A DNA stretch of 53,879 nucleotides from Fibrobacteria bacterium (GTDB taxonomy: Bacteria; Fibrobacterota; Fibrobacteria; UBA11236), in assembly GCA_021155885.1 (NCBI GenBank), contig JAJNBB010000007.1:1-53879 (forward strand). Direction: 5' to 3'. How positions within the stretch are numbered: the stretch's first letter is position 1; every line of letters starts with the position of its first letter. Of the stretch, positions 33,869-41,480 are shown in pieces. The notes beneath the pieces are model-generated. The model saw only the letters and a program-made list of their open reading frames with translations, did not search any database and had not been told where the DNA came from. The position numbers and the translations under genes were made by a program.

Positions 33869-34201
33869 TCAAGGATACTTAGTGGCCCGTCCTTTTCCAC
33901 TCCGCAGGATTTCCCGCAGATTTTCCAGCCCCCCGCGAAGCCTCCCGCGCGCGCGCCGGCGCTCGATCGTGAAGGCCGCCTCTTCAAGGGCCTCCAGCAC
34001 GACGCGCCCGCGCCCCTCGAAAATGTCCGTTTCGCCCGCGCGCAGGAGATAATCCTCCCGGTCTCCCTCGCGCGTGATCCACAGGCGACCGCGCACGCAC
34101 GCGATGCGCGCGTCGCTTCCCCGTGAAAGGTCGAGGCGGTCCAGGCCTCCCTGGCCGAGTTGTCCGGCAAATTGTGGCCGTCCGGTCCAATCGAGCTGCA
34201 T
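33869..34201 (-). CDS. DUF2917 domain protein
   Basis: 110-aa cupin-like protein. LDLSRGSDARIACVRGRLWITREGDREDYLLRAGETDIFEG is the DUF2917 core (a short beta-barrel found next to regulators). Function unknown. Divergent from the MocR gene, with the operator region between; its stop is 3 bp before the paralogue-1 hydrolase, so those two genes are probably co-transcribed. Confidence 0.8.
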   Translation of the reverse strand: MQLDWTGRPQFAGQLGQGGLDRLDLSRGSDARIACVRGRLWITREGDREDYLLRAGETDIFEGRGRVVLEALEEAAFTIERRRARGRLRGGLENLREILRSGKGRATKYP

Positions 34202-34262
34202 GAACCCAACGTATATCAGGGGCGGATCGCCGGGACCGTACAGGTGTTGCCGTTGTGGGCAG

Positions 34263-34321
34263 TACAGTTAGTATTTAAGTTAACTGTACTGCATACAGTT
34301 AACATGAACTGATACTGTATC
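34263..34321. promoter_or_regulatory. Operator cluster between DUF2917 and MocR genes
   Basis: A perfect 9-bp inverted repeat, TTAACTGTA, CTGCA, TACAGTTAA (34280-34302), plus a half-site TACAGTTA at 34263-34270 and a palindrome GATACTGTATC at 34311-34321. All share ACTGTA/TACAGT. MocR-type regulators usually control the divergent gene and themselves from such a spacer, so this is the probable MocR binding region. Confidence 0.7.
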
Positions 34322-34377
34322 GATCCGGCGGGTGAATGGATATTGTCTCCGTTCATTCTTCGCGGAAAGGAGCGATC

Positions 34378-35823
34378 ATGGCGACGTCGACTTCGGGATA
34401 CTTGTATGAAACCGTGGCGGAGCGCATTCGTTTGGCCGTGGAGAACGGCGCCTTGCGGGCGGGAGACCGGGCGCCTTCCCTCAGGACCCTGGCCCTCGAT
34501 CTGGGCGTGAGCGTGGCGACCGGCGTGCAGGCCTACCGCGTGCTCGAGGACGAGGGCTACCTGGAGGCGCGCCCCCAGTCCGGCCACTATATCCGCTTCC
34601 GTCCCGCGCCCGCGGCGGTTCCGGTTCCCGAACCCCTGGCGCCCGCGACCGAAGTCGAAGTCGACGCCCTGGTCGCGCGCGTGTTCGGCGCGGTGCGGCG
34701 TCCGGACCTGCTCGGCCTCGGGGCGGCCTGCGCGCCCGGCTCGCTCCTGCCGCACCATGCCCTGCACCGTCATCTGGTGGCGGCGTCACGCCATTATGGA
34801 CCTGCGGCCCTCGCCTATGAAATGCCTCCCGGTCATGAGCCGCTTCGCCGCCAGATCGTGCGCCGTTCGCCCGGCTGGGGCGGGCGCCTTTCCGCGCGCG
34901 ACATCGCCATCACCTGCGGCGCGATGGAGGCGATCCATCTGTCGCTGCTGGCGGTGGCGGGCCCCGGCGACGTGATCGCCGTGGAATCCCCGACGTACTT
35001 CGGCATCCTGCAGGCCATCGAGAAGCTGGGCATGCGCGCGCTCGAGATCCCCGTGCATCCGGATAAGGGGATCAGCCTGCCCGCGCTCGAAAGCGCGCTC
35101 AAGGCCGGCAAGGTCAAGGCCGTGGTTGCCTCCCCGAACTTCCAGAATCCCACGGGCGCCGCGATGGATGATGCCGACAAGGAGAGATTGGTGGAGGTCC
35201 TCGCGCGGGCGGGCGTTCCCTTGATCGAGGACGACGTTTACGGGGAACTGGCGTTCGACGGGCGTCGCCCGCGCGCGGCGAAAAGCTTCGACCGCCTGGG
35301 CGAGGTGATCCTGTGTTCCTCGTTTTCGAAAACGCTCGCGCCGGGCTACCGCATGGGATGGGTGGCCGGCGGGAATTATCAGGAAAGGATCGCGCGCCTG
35401 CAGGGTATGAACACGGTGGCCGCCCCGACGCTCTCGCAGATGGCTCTCGCCGGCTACCTGGAGAGCACGGGATATGAGCGGCATCTGCGCACGTTGCGGC
35501 AAACCTTCGGGTCGCAGGCGCGCCGGTACGCGCAGGAAATCCAGGCGGCCTTCCCGCCCGGCACGCGCGTGAGCCGCCCGCGCGGAGGACATGTGCTGTG
35601 GCTTCAGTTGCCCGGCCGGCGCAGCGCCCTGCAGCTGTTCGATCAGGCCCTGAAGAAAAAGATCAGCATCGCGCCGGGTCCGATCTTTTCGGCGACCGGC
35701 CGCTACCGCGACTGCGTGCGGCTCAACTGCGCGCTGCCCTGGTCCGATGCGGTCGCCGACGGGCTGCGCACGCTGGGGAAACTCGCCGCGCCGTTATCAA
35801 TGGATAAATCTTCCATCCCGTAA
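34378..35823 (+). CDS. MocR-type (GntR/aminotransferase) transcriptional regulator
   Basis: 481-aa fusion of an N-terminal GntR winged helix (LYETVAERIRLAVENGALRAGDRAPSLRTLALDLGVSVATGVQAYRVLEDEGYL) and a fold-type I PLP aminotransferase domain (about 120-475). The PLP Lys is in CSSFSKTLAPGYRMGW, and SPNFQNPTG and EDDVYGEL are conserved. MocR proteins sense PLP or amino compounds and regulate the divergent gene. The ATG has AAAGGAG at 5 nt. Its stop overlaps the convergent hydrolase by 27 bp. Confidence 0.93.
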   Translation: MATSTSGYLYETVAERIRLAVENGALRAGDRAPSLRTLALDLGVSVATGVQAYRVLEDEGYLEARPQSGHYIRFRPAPAAVPVPEPLAPATEVEVDALVARVFGAVRRPDLLGLGAACAPGSLLPHHALHRHLVAASRHYGPAALAYEMPPGHEPLRRQIVRRSPGWGGRLSARDIAITCGAMEAIHLSLLAVAGPGDVIAVESPTYFGILQAIEKLGMRALEIPVHPDKGISLPALESALKAGKVKAVVASPNFQNPTGAAMDDADKERLVEVLARAGVPLIEDDVYGELAFDGRRPRAAKSFDRLGEVILCSSFSKTLAPGYRMGWVAGGNYQERIARLQGMNTVAAPTLSQMALAGYLESTGYERHLRTLRQTFGSQARRYAQEIQAAFPPGTRVSRPRGGHVLWLQLPGRRSALQLFDQALKKKISIAPGPIFSATGRYRDCVRLNCALPWSDAVADGLRTLGKLAAPLSMDKSSIP

Positions 35824-36531
35824 AAACGCCAGCACCTGCCGCACGGTCTCGTCTTTCATGAGCACCAAGGTATGCGAGGATTCCACCTCGGTGAAGTCCT
35901 TCATGCGCGGTAGTTTCGTGCTTTCCACGGACACCTTGCCGTCGTCCGGGCCCGGAATCCAGCCGGAGAATATAGGGTCCAGGGATTCGTTGGCGGCGAT
36001 GACGCCGAATTCGAACGCGGGTGGGCCCAAGCGATTCAGTTGGTTCGGCACGGAGTTAGAGTCGGTTCCGAGCTCGCGGCCCGCGGGCCCGTTCACCAGC
36101 CCGAAGGCCTTCGAGTCTCCCAGGTGATCGACGACCTCGCTGCCGTGGTTCGGGGGGGCGATCATCACGACGCGGCCGACCGGGAGGGAGCCGGGCAGCG
36201 TTGCGAGCTTGCGCAGCAAAATGCCGCCCATCGAATGCGTCACGAAATTCAAGGGACGGCTTTCCCCCGGAAAGCACTTCGCGACCCGGGGACGGATAAA
36301 GCGGACAACCAAGGAGTCGATCGGGTAGTCGCGCGAGGGGTAGTTGATCCGGCAGGTTCTGTAACCGGCCTCCTTCAACCCCGTCGCCAGCTTTTTCAGG
36401 CTCAATGCGTTCAGGGTCAGCCCATGGAGAAGCACCACCGGATCTCCCGCCGCCTGTTTGGGCACGGGATGATTCCGGGCGCAACCGCCCAGGAAGCAGG
36501 CGGTGATGACGGCCAGAAAGGCGAGGCGCAT
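35797..36531 (-). CDS. Lipase-like alpha/beta hydrolase lipoprotein (paralogue 2)
   Basis: 244-aa paralogue of the 33179-33865 gene, here a lipoprotein (lipobox FLGGCAR). Catalytic elements: VVLLHGLTLNALS, NFVTHSMGGILLR (Ser), PGPDDGKVS (acid), ESSHTLVLMKD (His). The GTDSNSVP block is shared exactly with paralogue 1. The two copies flank the DUF2917/MocR pair in the same orientation, which suggests a local duplication. The 3' end overlaps MocR on the opposite strand. Confidence 0.85.
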   Translation of the reverse strand: MRLAFLAVITACFLGGCARNHPVPKQAAGDPVVLLHGLTLNALSLKKLATGLKEAGYRTCRINYPSRDYPIDSLVVRFIRPRVAKCFPGESRPLNFVTHSMGGILLRKLATLPGSLPVGRVVMIAPPNHGSEVVDHLGDSKAFGLVNGPAGRELGTDSNSVPNQLNRLGPPAFEFGVIAANESLDPIFSGWIPGPDDGKVSVESTKLPRMKDFTEVESSHTLVLMKDETVRQVLAFLRDGRFIH

Positions 36532-36566
36532 GCTGAAATCCTTGCGATCCTATGCGGCCAATCCTC

Positions 36567-37616
36567 TTAATCCATCGGCGGCACGGCGGGCGGGCCCGAT
36601 TCGGGGTGCTTCGCGGGAAAGGCCAGCGAAAGCAGGATCGAGGCCGTGATGGTGCCCGCGATGATGCCCAGCGACCAGCCGATGGGGAAGTGGCCCTTGA
36701 AGATCCACGAGAGCACGGTCATCTTCAGGCCCACGAAGGTCAGCACGATGGCCAGGCCGTACTTGAGCAGGTGGAACTTGTCCACCGCGCCCGCGAGCAG
36801 GAAGTACAGCGAACGCAGGCCCAGGATGGCGAAGATGTTGGAGGTGAAGACGATCAGGGGCTCCTTCGTCAGCGCGAAGATGGCCGGCACCGAGTCGATG
36901 GCGAACACCACGTCGGTGGCCTCCAGCACCAGCAGCACGATGAACAGGGGCGTGGCATGCAGCACGCCGCCCTTGCGGGAAAAGAACTTCTGGCCTTCCA
37001 TGTCGTGCGACACGGGCATGATTTTCTTGAACCACTTGATGAGCGGGTTCTTCTCGGGCTCGAGCTTCTGGTCGCCGTGAAACATCATGCGGATGCCCGT
37101 GTAGACCAGGAAGATCCCGAGCAGCACGACCACGAGCTTGTACTGCATCAGGGCCGACCCGATGGCGATGAAAATGCCGCGGAAGATGAGGGCGCCCAGG
37201 ATCCCGAAGAACAGCACGCGGTGCTGGTACTTGGGAGGCACGTGGAAGTAGCTGAACACCAGCACGAACACGAAGATGTTGTCGATGGAAAGGGATTGCT
37301 CCACCAGGTAACCCGCCAGGAACTCCAGCGCCACCTGCAGCGCGGCGGCGTCGGGATTGAAGCCGGGCAGGGCCATCAGCACGTCGTTGTGGGGGAGGGT
37401 CCACTTCGCGTAGAAGTAAAGCCCCACGTTGAAGATCATCGCCAGCGTGACCCAGACGCAGGTCCAGATCGTGGCCTCCTTGAAGGAGACGGCGTGGGCC
37501 TTCTTGTGGAAGACGCCGAGGTCGAGCGAGAGCAGGCAGAGCACCAGGCCCGTGAAGGCGAGGTAGAACCACCAATATTCGGCGAACGGAAAGAGCAGGG
37601 GCATGGTAGATGACAC
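36567..37616 (-). CDS. TerC/Alx family membrane protein
   Basis: 349-aa integral membrane protein of the TerC family, linked to manganese export and metallation of exported proteins. About nine helices; the family acidic motifs are LSLDLGVF (TM2), EQSLSIDNIFVFVLVF and EATDVVFAIDSVPAIFA. The GTG at 37616 has AAAGGA at 7-8 nt, better than the ATG four codons later. A long leader with a yybP-ykoY-like core precedes it, in keeping with Mn2+ control. Confidence 0.92.
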   Translation of the reverse strand: MSSTMPLLFPFAEYWWFYLAFTGLVLCLLSLDLGVFHKKAHAVSFKEATIWTCVWVTLAMIFNVGLYFYAKWTLPHNDVLMALPGFNPDAAALQVALEFLAGYLVEQSLSIDNIFVFVLVFSYFHVPPKYQHRVLFFGILGALIFRGIFIAIGSALMQYKLVVVLLGIFLVYTGIRMMFHGDQKLEPEKNPLIKWFKKIMPVSHDMEGQKFFSRKGGVLHATPLFIVLLVLEATDVVFAIDSVPAIFALTKEPLIVFTSNIFAILGLRSLYFLLAGAVDKFHLLKYGLAIVLTFVGLKMTVLSWIFKGHFPIGWSLGIIAGTITASILLSLAFPAKHPESGPPAVPPMD

Positions 37617-37633
37617 TTTGAGATCCTTTCTTC

Positions 37634-37695
37634 GCCGGGCTGCGGACTGCGCGATTGCGGCGTTGCGCCTTGCCTCGCTTGTCCGGAGCTCCGGC
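37634..37695. repeat. Shortened relative of the 97-bp structured repeat in the terC leader
   Basis: Starts GCCGGGCTGCGG and ends GAGCTCCGGC, like the ends of the 97-bp copies, but is 62 bp long. It folds as nested stems: GCCGG/CCGGC, GGAC/GTCC, GCGA/TCGC and the inner GGCG/CGCC. It separates the riboswitch-like part from the terC start. Confidence 0.6.
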
Positions 37696-37699
37696 GTTC

Positions 37700-37915
37700 T
37701 TTGTTATGGGCGGGATCGCAAAAGGGCATGGAGTTCCTTTTGCGCCGCACCGGGCCGCAAAAGGTCTGAGTCGTCGGGCCGCCTTCGAGAACGCGGCCCT
37801 TCCCGATGAACCGGATGCCTCGAAAGCGAGACATCGTACTGACGGCGCACCGGACCCGCCGTCCACTTGTCGTGGATGCGACGGGCAACCTACTCCCCTA
37901 ATACGAGGTAAAGCT
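37700..37915 (-). promoter_or_regulatory. Probable yybP-ykoY manganese riboswitch upstream of terC
   Basis: The minus-strand leader contains TTAGGGGAGTAGG (about 37902-37890), the conserved loop of yybP-ykoY RNAs, followed by nested GC stems and a second conserved-looking loop near CGTCAGTACGATG. Downstream, CCTTTTGCG ... CGCAAAAGG (within about 37725-37765) forms a strong hairpin that could be the expression platform. TerC genes are a standard target of this riboswitch class. The boundaries are approximate. Confidence 0.65.
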
Positions 37916-38032
37916 TAGCAGGAGCAAAAATCCATGTCAACAGGGATATAACCGTACTATTCCCGGTTTCAGGGATATTTCGGCTGTTGTCTGGATTTCA
38001 TATCCATGATACATTATGATACAGTGTGGGGA

Positions 38033-38263
38033 ATGCCTATGCCTACGGAAGAAATCAAACGGACGATTCTAGAGGAGATACGGCCTCATTTCGGCAGCTT
38101 CCGGGATGAAGACGCAATGCTGGATTTCCTTTATACCCTGACGCAATTGAAGCCGGAACTCTTTCGGTTCAAAAGCGGCGGACCGCCCTACCCAACCGCC
38201 CGGACCTTCGTTCTACCTGAATTCAAGAAATACAACGACGCTAAAGAAACTGATCAGGCATAA
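38033..38263 (+). CDS. Small hypothetical protein
   Basis: 76-aa acidic protein, MPMPTEEIKRTILEEIRPHFGSFRDEDAMLD..., predicted mostly helical, with no recognised family. The ATG at 38033 follows GTGGGGA; an upstream ATG at 38006 is possible. The upstream region is AT-rich with ATGATACA repeated at 38006 and 38016 (10-bp spacing) and CAGGGATAT twice nearby, possible regulatory sites. It converges on the next gene. Confidence 0.55.
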   Translation: MPMPTEEIKRTILEEIRPHFGSFRDEDAMLDFLYTLTQLKPELFRFKSGGPPYPTARTFVLPEFKKYNDAKETDQA

Positions 38264-38269
38264 TACCGT

Positions 38270-38461
38270 TCAATCATCCTCGCGGGAGACGCGGACCCGG
38301 GGTTGCCCCTGTTCGTTCACGTTGACCGCGAACTCGATCGGGCGGCAGCAAACCTGGCAGTCTTCGATATAGGATTGCTCGGCCACCGAGCAATCGATTT
38401 CCACGCGAAGGGTTTCTCCGCAATAGGGACAGCGGATACTGGCCGCGCGCAACCCCTTCAT
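38270..38461 (-). CDS. CPXCG-motif cysteine-rich protein
   Basis: 63-aa zinc-ribbon protein. IRCPYCGETLRVEIDCS and SYIEDCQVCCRPIEF match the small CPxCG family, with two Cys pairs for one metal. Function unknown. It follows the GHKL/winged-helix gene by 16 bp on the same strand. Confidence 0.85.
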   Translation of the reverse strand: MKGLRAASIRCPYCGETLRVEIDCSVAEQSYIEDCQVCCRPIEFAVNVNEQGQPRVRVSREDD

Positions 38462-38477
38462 GATTTTCCCCGCTCCT

Positions 38478-39908
38478 TTAGCGCGAAACGGTGGCGTACT
38501 GCTGCTTGGGACTGTTCGGCTTGTCGGGCAAGGTTGGCGCGAGCAAACCGTTTTCGATCAGGGGATTCAGGATGTCCTTGCGGAAATAATCCCGGTTGAC
38601 GATCCCGACGTGGGCCTGCACCTCGCTGCGGTAGCGCGGGGTTTTGCAGAATTCCAGGATTTTTTCGATGCGCTCGGCCTGGAGAACGGCCTGGTTCTTG
38701 AGCCCCGGCACGGAGGGGCGAGAGTCTACCTTCGCGCGCGCTGGCGCGAAACCGTTCGCCGCTACAGGCGCAGGCCCGTTGGCGGGAACGCCCGATGCGC
38801 GCGCGACCGGGGCCTGCGGCGTCGCGGATGCCTGGGAAGGCCACGTCGGCGATGCCGGAGTCCGCGCGGGAGGTTCGGGACGCACGGGGATCCGGGGCTC
38901 CGGAGGGGCGGGGTGCGTGGCCGCCGGAGGGGCGGGGAGATCGGGAACGGGAGCCGGTGACCGGCGCAACGGGCGTCCCAGGATATCGAGCGGTTCGATG
39001 GGCTCCGGGATCCGCATGTTCTCCACATCGGTCAGCAAAGGACCCTGGATCAGGCTGTCGAGCGCCCCTCGGGTCGCCCCGACTTCCGCCTGGGCCGCCT
39101 TCGAATGGGTCCAGGGAGCCTGGGTCGCCAGCATCTCGGAGATGTCCCAGGCGTGATTCACCGGAGGCTGGGAGACGATGCTTTTCGGGAAAGGGGCGAG
39201 AATGCGGTACACGCTGCCCTCGACCACCATGGGGGGGATGCCGAAGTAAGCCTTCCCCCATTGGGAAACCCGCGAGGTCTTCGCCGCTGGACGGGCCCAG
39301 CCGATTTGCCGAAAGACTTCGGAGATCACCGGATTCGGCAGGTATTTCTCACCGGGCTTCTTACCGGGAACCATCCCGTTCTCCAGGAAAACCCGCTCGG
39401 CCTCGATGCGGAAACGTGCGCGGTACTCTTTGCCATAATCCCTAAACATCAGGGAATTCGAGAAAATTTCGCTGAAAATTGCATCACGGAGGCTGATCCG
39501 TTCACCCTTCGGAGTCGTTTCGATCTGATCGGGGAGATGCTTGGCCGCAAAGGCCATCAAGCAATCCTGGCTTTCCAAAAGGTTGCAGCGCAATTCCTGC
39601 ACTTCCCCGCGCCGCCATTTTCCCGGGTGGAAAGCGGCCTGGGTGCCATGGTGGGGGGCATGCAGCCGGATGGCCTCGTTCGTGCCCAGCAGCAGCACGG
39701 CCGCTAGCGTAAAACCTGGTTTCCCGTCGGGATCCCGGCGGATGAGTCCCGCCTCCAGCAACAATTTCTCATCGCTCATTCCGAGCCAGGGATGCGCGGC
39801 GTTCTGCGACCCTGCCTGTTCGCGCAAGCGTTGAATCAAACGGTGCTGAAGATGGTCCCAGGTGACGTCCGAAAGGATCTGGCTTTCGGGAGATGCGGGC
39901 GGCTTCAT
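38478..39908 (-). CDS. GHKL ATPase-like protein with C-terminal winged helix (RecG/AlbA-like regulator family)
   Basis: 476-aa protein. The middle part (about 115-225) resembles the HATPase_c_4 domain of AlbA_2-type putative regulators: an helix with the N-box (SLRDAIFSEIFSNSLMFRDYGKEYRARF), then ERVFLENGMVPGKKPGEKYLPNPVISEVFRQIGW. A long Pro/Ala linker (about 320-400) leads to a winged helix (RIEKILEFCKTPRYRSEVQAHVGIVNRDYFRKDILNPLIENGLL). The N-terminal Schlafen-AlbA domain is reduced. Start: TTG at 39917 or ATG at 39908. Likely a transcriptional regulator; 8-bp direct repeats lie upstream. Confidence 0.65.
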   Translation of the reverse strand: MKPPASPESQILSDVTWDHLQHRLIQRLREQAGSQNAAHPWLGMSDEKLLLEAGLIRRDPDGKPGFTLAAVLLLGTNEAIRLHAPHHGTQAAFHPGKWRRGEVQELRCNLLESQDCLMAFAAKHLPDQIETTPKGERISLRDAIFSEIFSNSLMFRDYGKEYRARFRIEAERVFLENGMVPGKKPGEKYLPNPVISEVFRQIGWARPAAKTSRVSQWGKAYFGIPPMVVEGSVYRILAPFPKSIVSQPPVNHAWDISEMLATQAPWTHSKAAQAEVGATRGALDSLIQGPLLTDVENMRIPEPIEPLDILGRPLRRSPAPVPDLPAPPAATHPAPPEPRIPVRPEPPARTPASPTWPSQASATPQAPVARASGVPANGPAPVAANGFAPARAKVDSRPSVPGLKNQAVLQAERIEKILEFCKTPRYRSEVQAHVGIVNRDYFRKDILNPLIENGLLAPTLPDKPNSPKQQYATVSR

Positions 39909-39940
39909 GGGAATCAAGGTAATTCAAGGTCCCCGGTTTC

Positions 39941-39972
39941 CATGCAAGCTAAAACGGCTTACGGCATGCAAG
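39941..39972 (-). promoter_or_regulatory. Direct repeats upstream of the GHKL/winged-helix gene
   Basis: CATGCAAG occurs at 39941-39948 and 39965-39972 (24-bp spacing, about two helical turns and a bit), each followed by an A-rich stretch, in the 120-bp spacer upstream of the gene. Possible autoregulatory sites. Confidence 0.35.
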
Positions 39973-40037
39973 TCGTAAAAAGCGTTTGAATACACGGATG
40001 AGGCTTGAAAAGCGGGCTAAAATCGCCCCCAAAGCGG

Positions 40038-41360
40038 TCAGGCTTTTTGGAGAAGCGCGCCCAGATCGGTCTTGAACCCCTTCGGCACCACCGCGGCCGA
40101 GGCCCAGCGGGCCGGTTGCAAATACTCCCGGGCGCATCGAAGGATATCGCCCTGGGTCACCGCGTCGATTTTCTGAAGCACCCGCTTCAGGTTTTCTTCC
40201 CGGGGATCGCCCAGCAACCGGCGCGCGAGCGCCGACATCCGGGAACCGGTCGACTCGAGGCCGAGGAGGATGCCCCCCTTGACGTTGTCCTTGGCTTCCT
40301 GCAATTCCTTTTTCGTCAGTCCCTTCCGGCGCATGCGGGCCAGCTCGCGCCCGATTTCGTGAACGGCCTTGCCCACCTGCTTCGGGTCGGTGGCGAACCC
40401 GATGGAGAACAAACCCTCGCGGGAAAGAAACTCGGGGGAGGAAAAAATGCTGTACACCAGCCCGTGCTTTTCCCGCAGATTCTGAAACAGGCGGGAGCTC
40501 ATGCCGTCCCCGAGGGCGCAGTGCAGGAGCAGCAGGGGAAAGCGGTCTGGGGAACTCCAGGGACAGGCGGGGCCGCCGAGGATGACGGTGGCCTGATTCA
40601 CGTCCCGGGGGCGGACGATATGACGGGCCTGAAATTCGGCGGTTGTGCGCGCCAACGGCGCGCGCGCGGCGGGGCGTGCGGTGGTGCGGGATGCCTGTAG
40701 GGGCGCGTCGCGACGCGCCCTTACGGCACCCCGCAGGCCGAAATATTTCCGCACGCGCGCCGCGAAGGCCGCGTGGTCCACGCGGCCCACCGCGATCACG
40801 GCCACGGGCGTGGTCTTCAGGGCTTCGTCGCGGTGGCGACGCAGCGCCGCCGCGGTGAGCCCGCGCACGGTTTTCTCGGTCCCGGCGATGGGACGGCCGA
40901 CGGCGTGCGGCCCGTAGGCGGCCTCGCCGAAAAGCTCGTAGGAAAGCTCGTCGGGGCTGTCGTTGACGCTGCGGATCTCCTCGATCACCACGTCCTTTTC
41001 CTTGCGGATGTCGTCGGCGTCGAACTTGGCGGCGAACACCATGTCGAGCAGCACGTCGAGCGCTCCGTCCACCGCGGTGTCGACCACCTTGCCGTAAAAA
41101 CAGGTCTGTTCCCGGGTGGTGTAGGCGTTGATCTGGCCGCCGGTGGCCTCGAAGCGGCGCACGATGTCGAGGGGGTCGAGGCGGGGCGTCCCCTTGAAGA
41201 CCATGTGCTCGAAGAAATGGGCGAGGCCGCCGTTCGCGGGCGTCTCGTCGCGCGACCCGGTGTCGAGATAGACGCCGAGGTTCACCGAGCGCAGGTGGGG
41301 CAGGGATTCCGTGGCCACCCACACGCCGTTTTCAAGCAATTCGATTTTCGTTGCGGCCAT
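40038..41360 (-). CDS. M16 family zinc peptidase (processing-peptidase-like)
   Basis: 440-aa insulinase-family protein with both M16 halves. The inverted zinc motif is H48-F-F-E51-H52, with the distal Glu in VVIEEIRS. GGQINAYTTREQTCFYG is typical; the C-terminal half has LGDGMSSRLFQNLREKHGLVYSI. Between the halves (about residues 211-222) the sequence VRARRDAPLQAS is encoded by a perfect palindrome (40701-40720), an in-frame repeat insertion in the linker. The ATG at 41360 fits the family start. It follows pnp across a strong terminator. Confidence 0.93.
   Translation of the reverse strand: MAATKIELLENGVWVATESLPHLRSVNLGVYLDTGSRDETPANGGLAHFFEHMVFKGTPRLDPLDIVRRFEATGGQINAYTTREQTCFYGKVVDTAVDGALDVLLDMVFAAKFDADDIRKEKDVVIEEIRSVNDSPDELSYELFGEAAYGPHAVGRPIAGTEKTVRGLTAAALRRHRDEALKTTPVAVIAVGRVDHAAFAARVRKYFGLRGAVRARRDAPLQASRTTARPAARAPLARTTAEFQARHIVRPRDVNQATVILGGPACPWSSPDRFPLLLLHCALGDGMSSRLFQNLREKHGLVYSIFSSPEFLSREGLFSIGFATDPKQVGKAVHEIGRELARMRRKGLTKKELQEAKDNVKGGILLGLESTGSRMSALARRLLGDPREENLKRVLQKIDAVTQGDILRCAREYLQPARWASAAVVPKGFKTDLGALLQKA
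40696..40728. repeat. Palindromic repeat inside the M16 peptidase gene
   Basis: The core GGGCGCGTCGCGACGCGCCC (40701-40720) is a perfect 20-bp palindrome, flanked by TGTAG and TTACGGCA. Its right boundary, CCCTTACGG, is shared with the intergenic palindrome at 16316-16363. Confidence 0.8.
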
Positions 41361-41389
41361 TGTCGTTCCTGCGATTTGGAAATCGCCAT

Positions 41390-41429
41390 AAAAAAAGCCC
41401 CGCAAGATCCTCAGGGGATTTTGCGGGGC
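41390..41429 (-). terminator. Intrinsic terminator of the rimP-pnp operon
   Basis: On the minus strand, GCCCCGCAA (41429-41421) pairs with TTGCGGGGC (41405-41397) and is followed by seven T residues. It lies 51 bp beyond the pnp stop. Confidence 0.93.
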
Positions 41430-41480
41430 CAGAGTTTGTCGGAAGTCGGCGTCCCTCGACGAGCTCGGGGTGCCTTCCGG

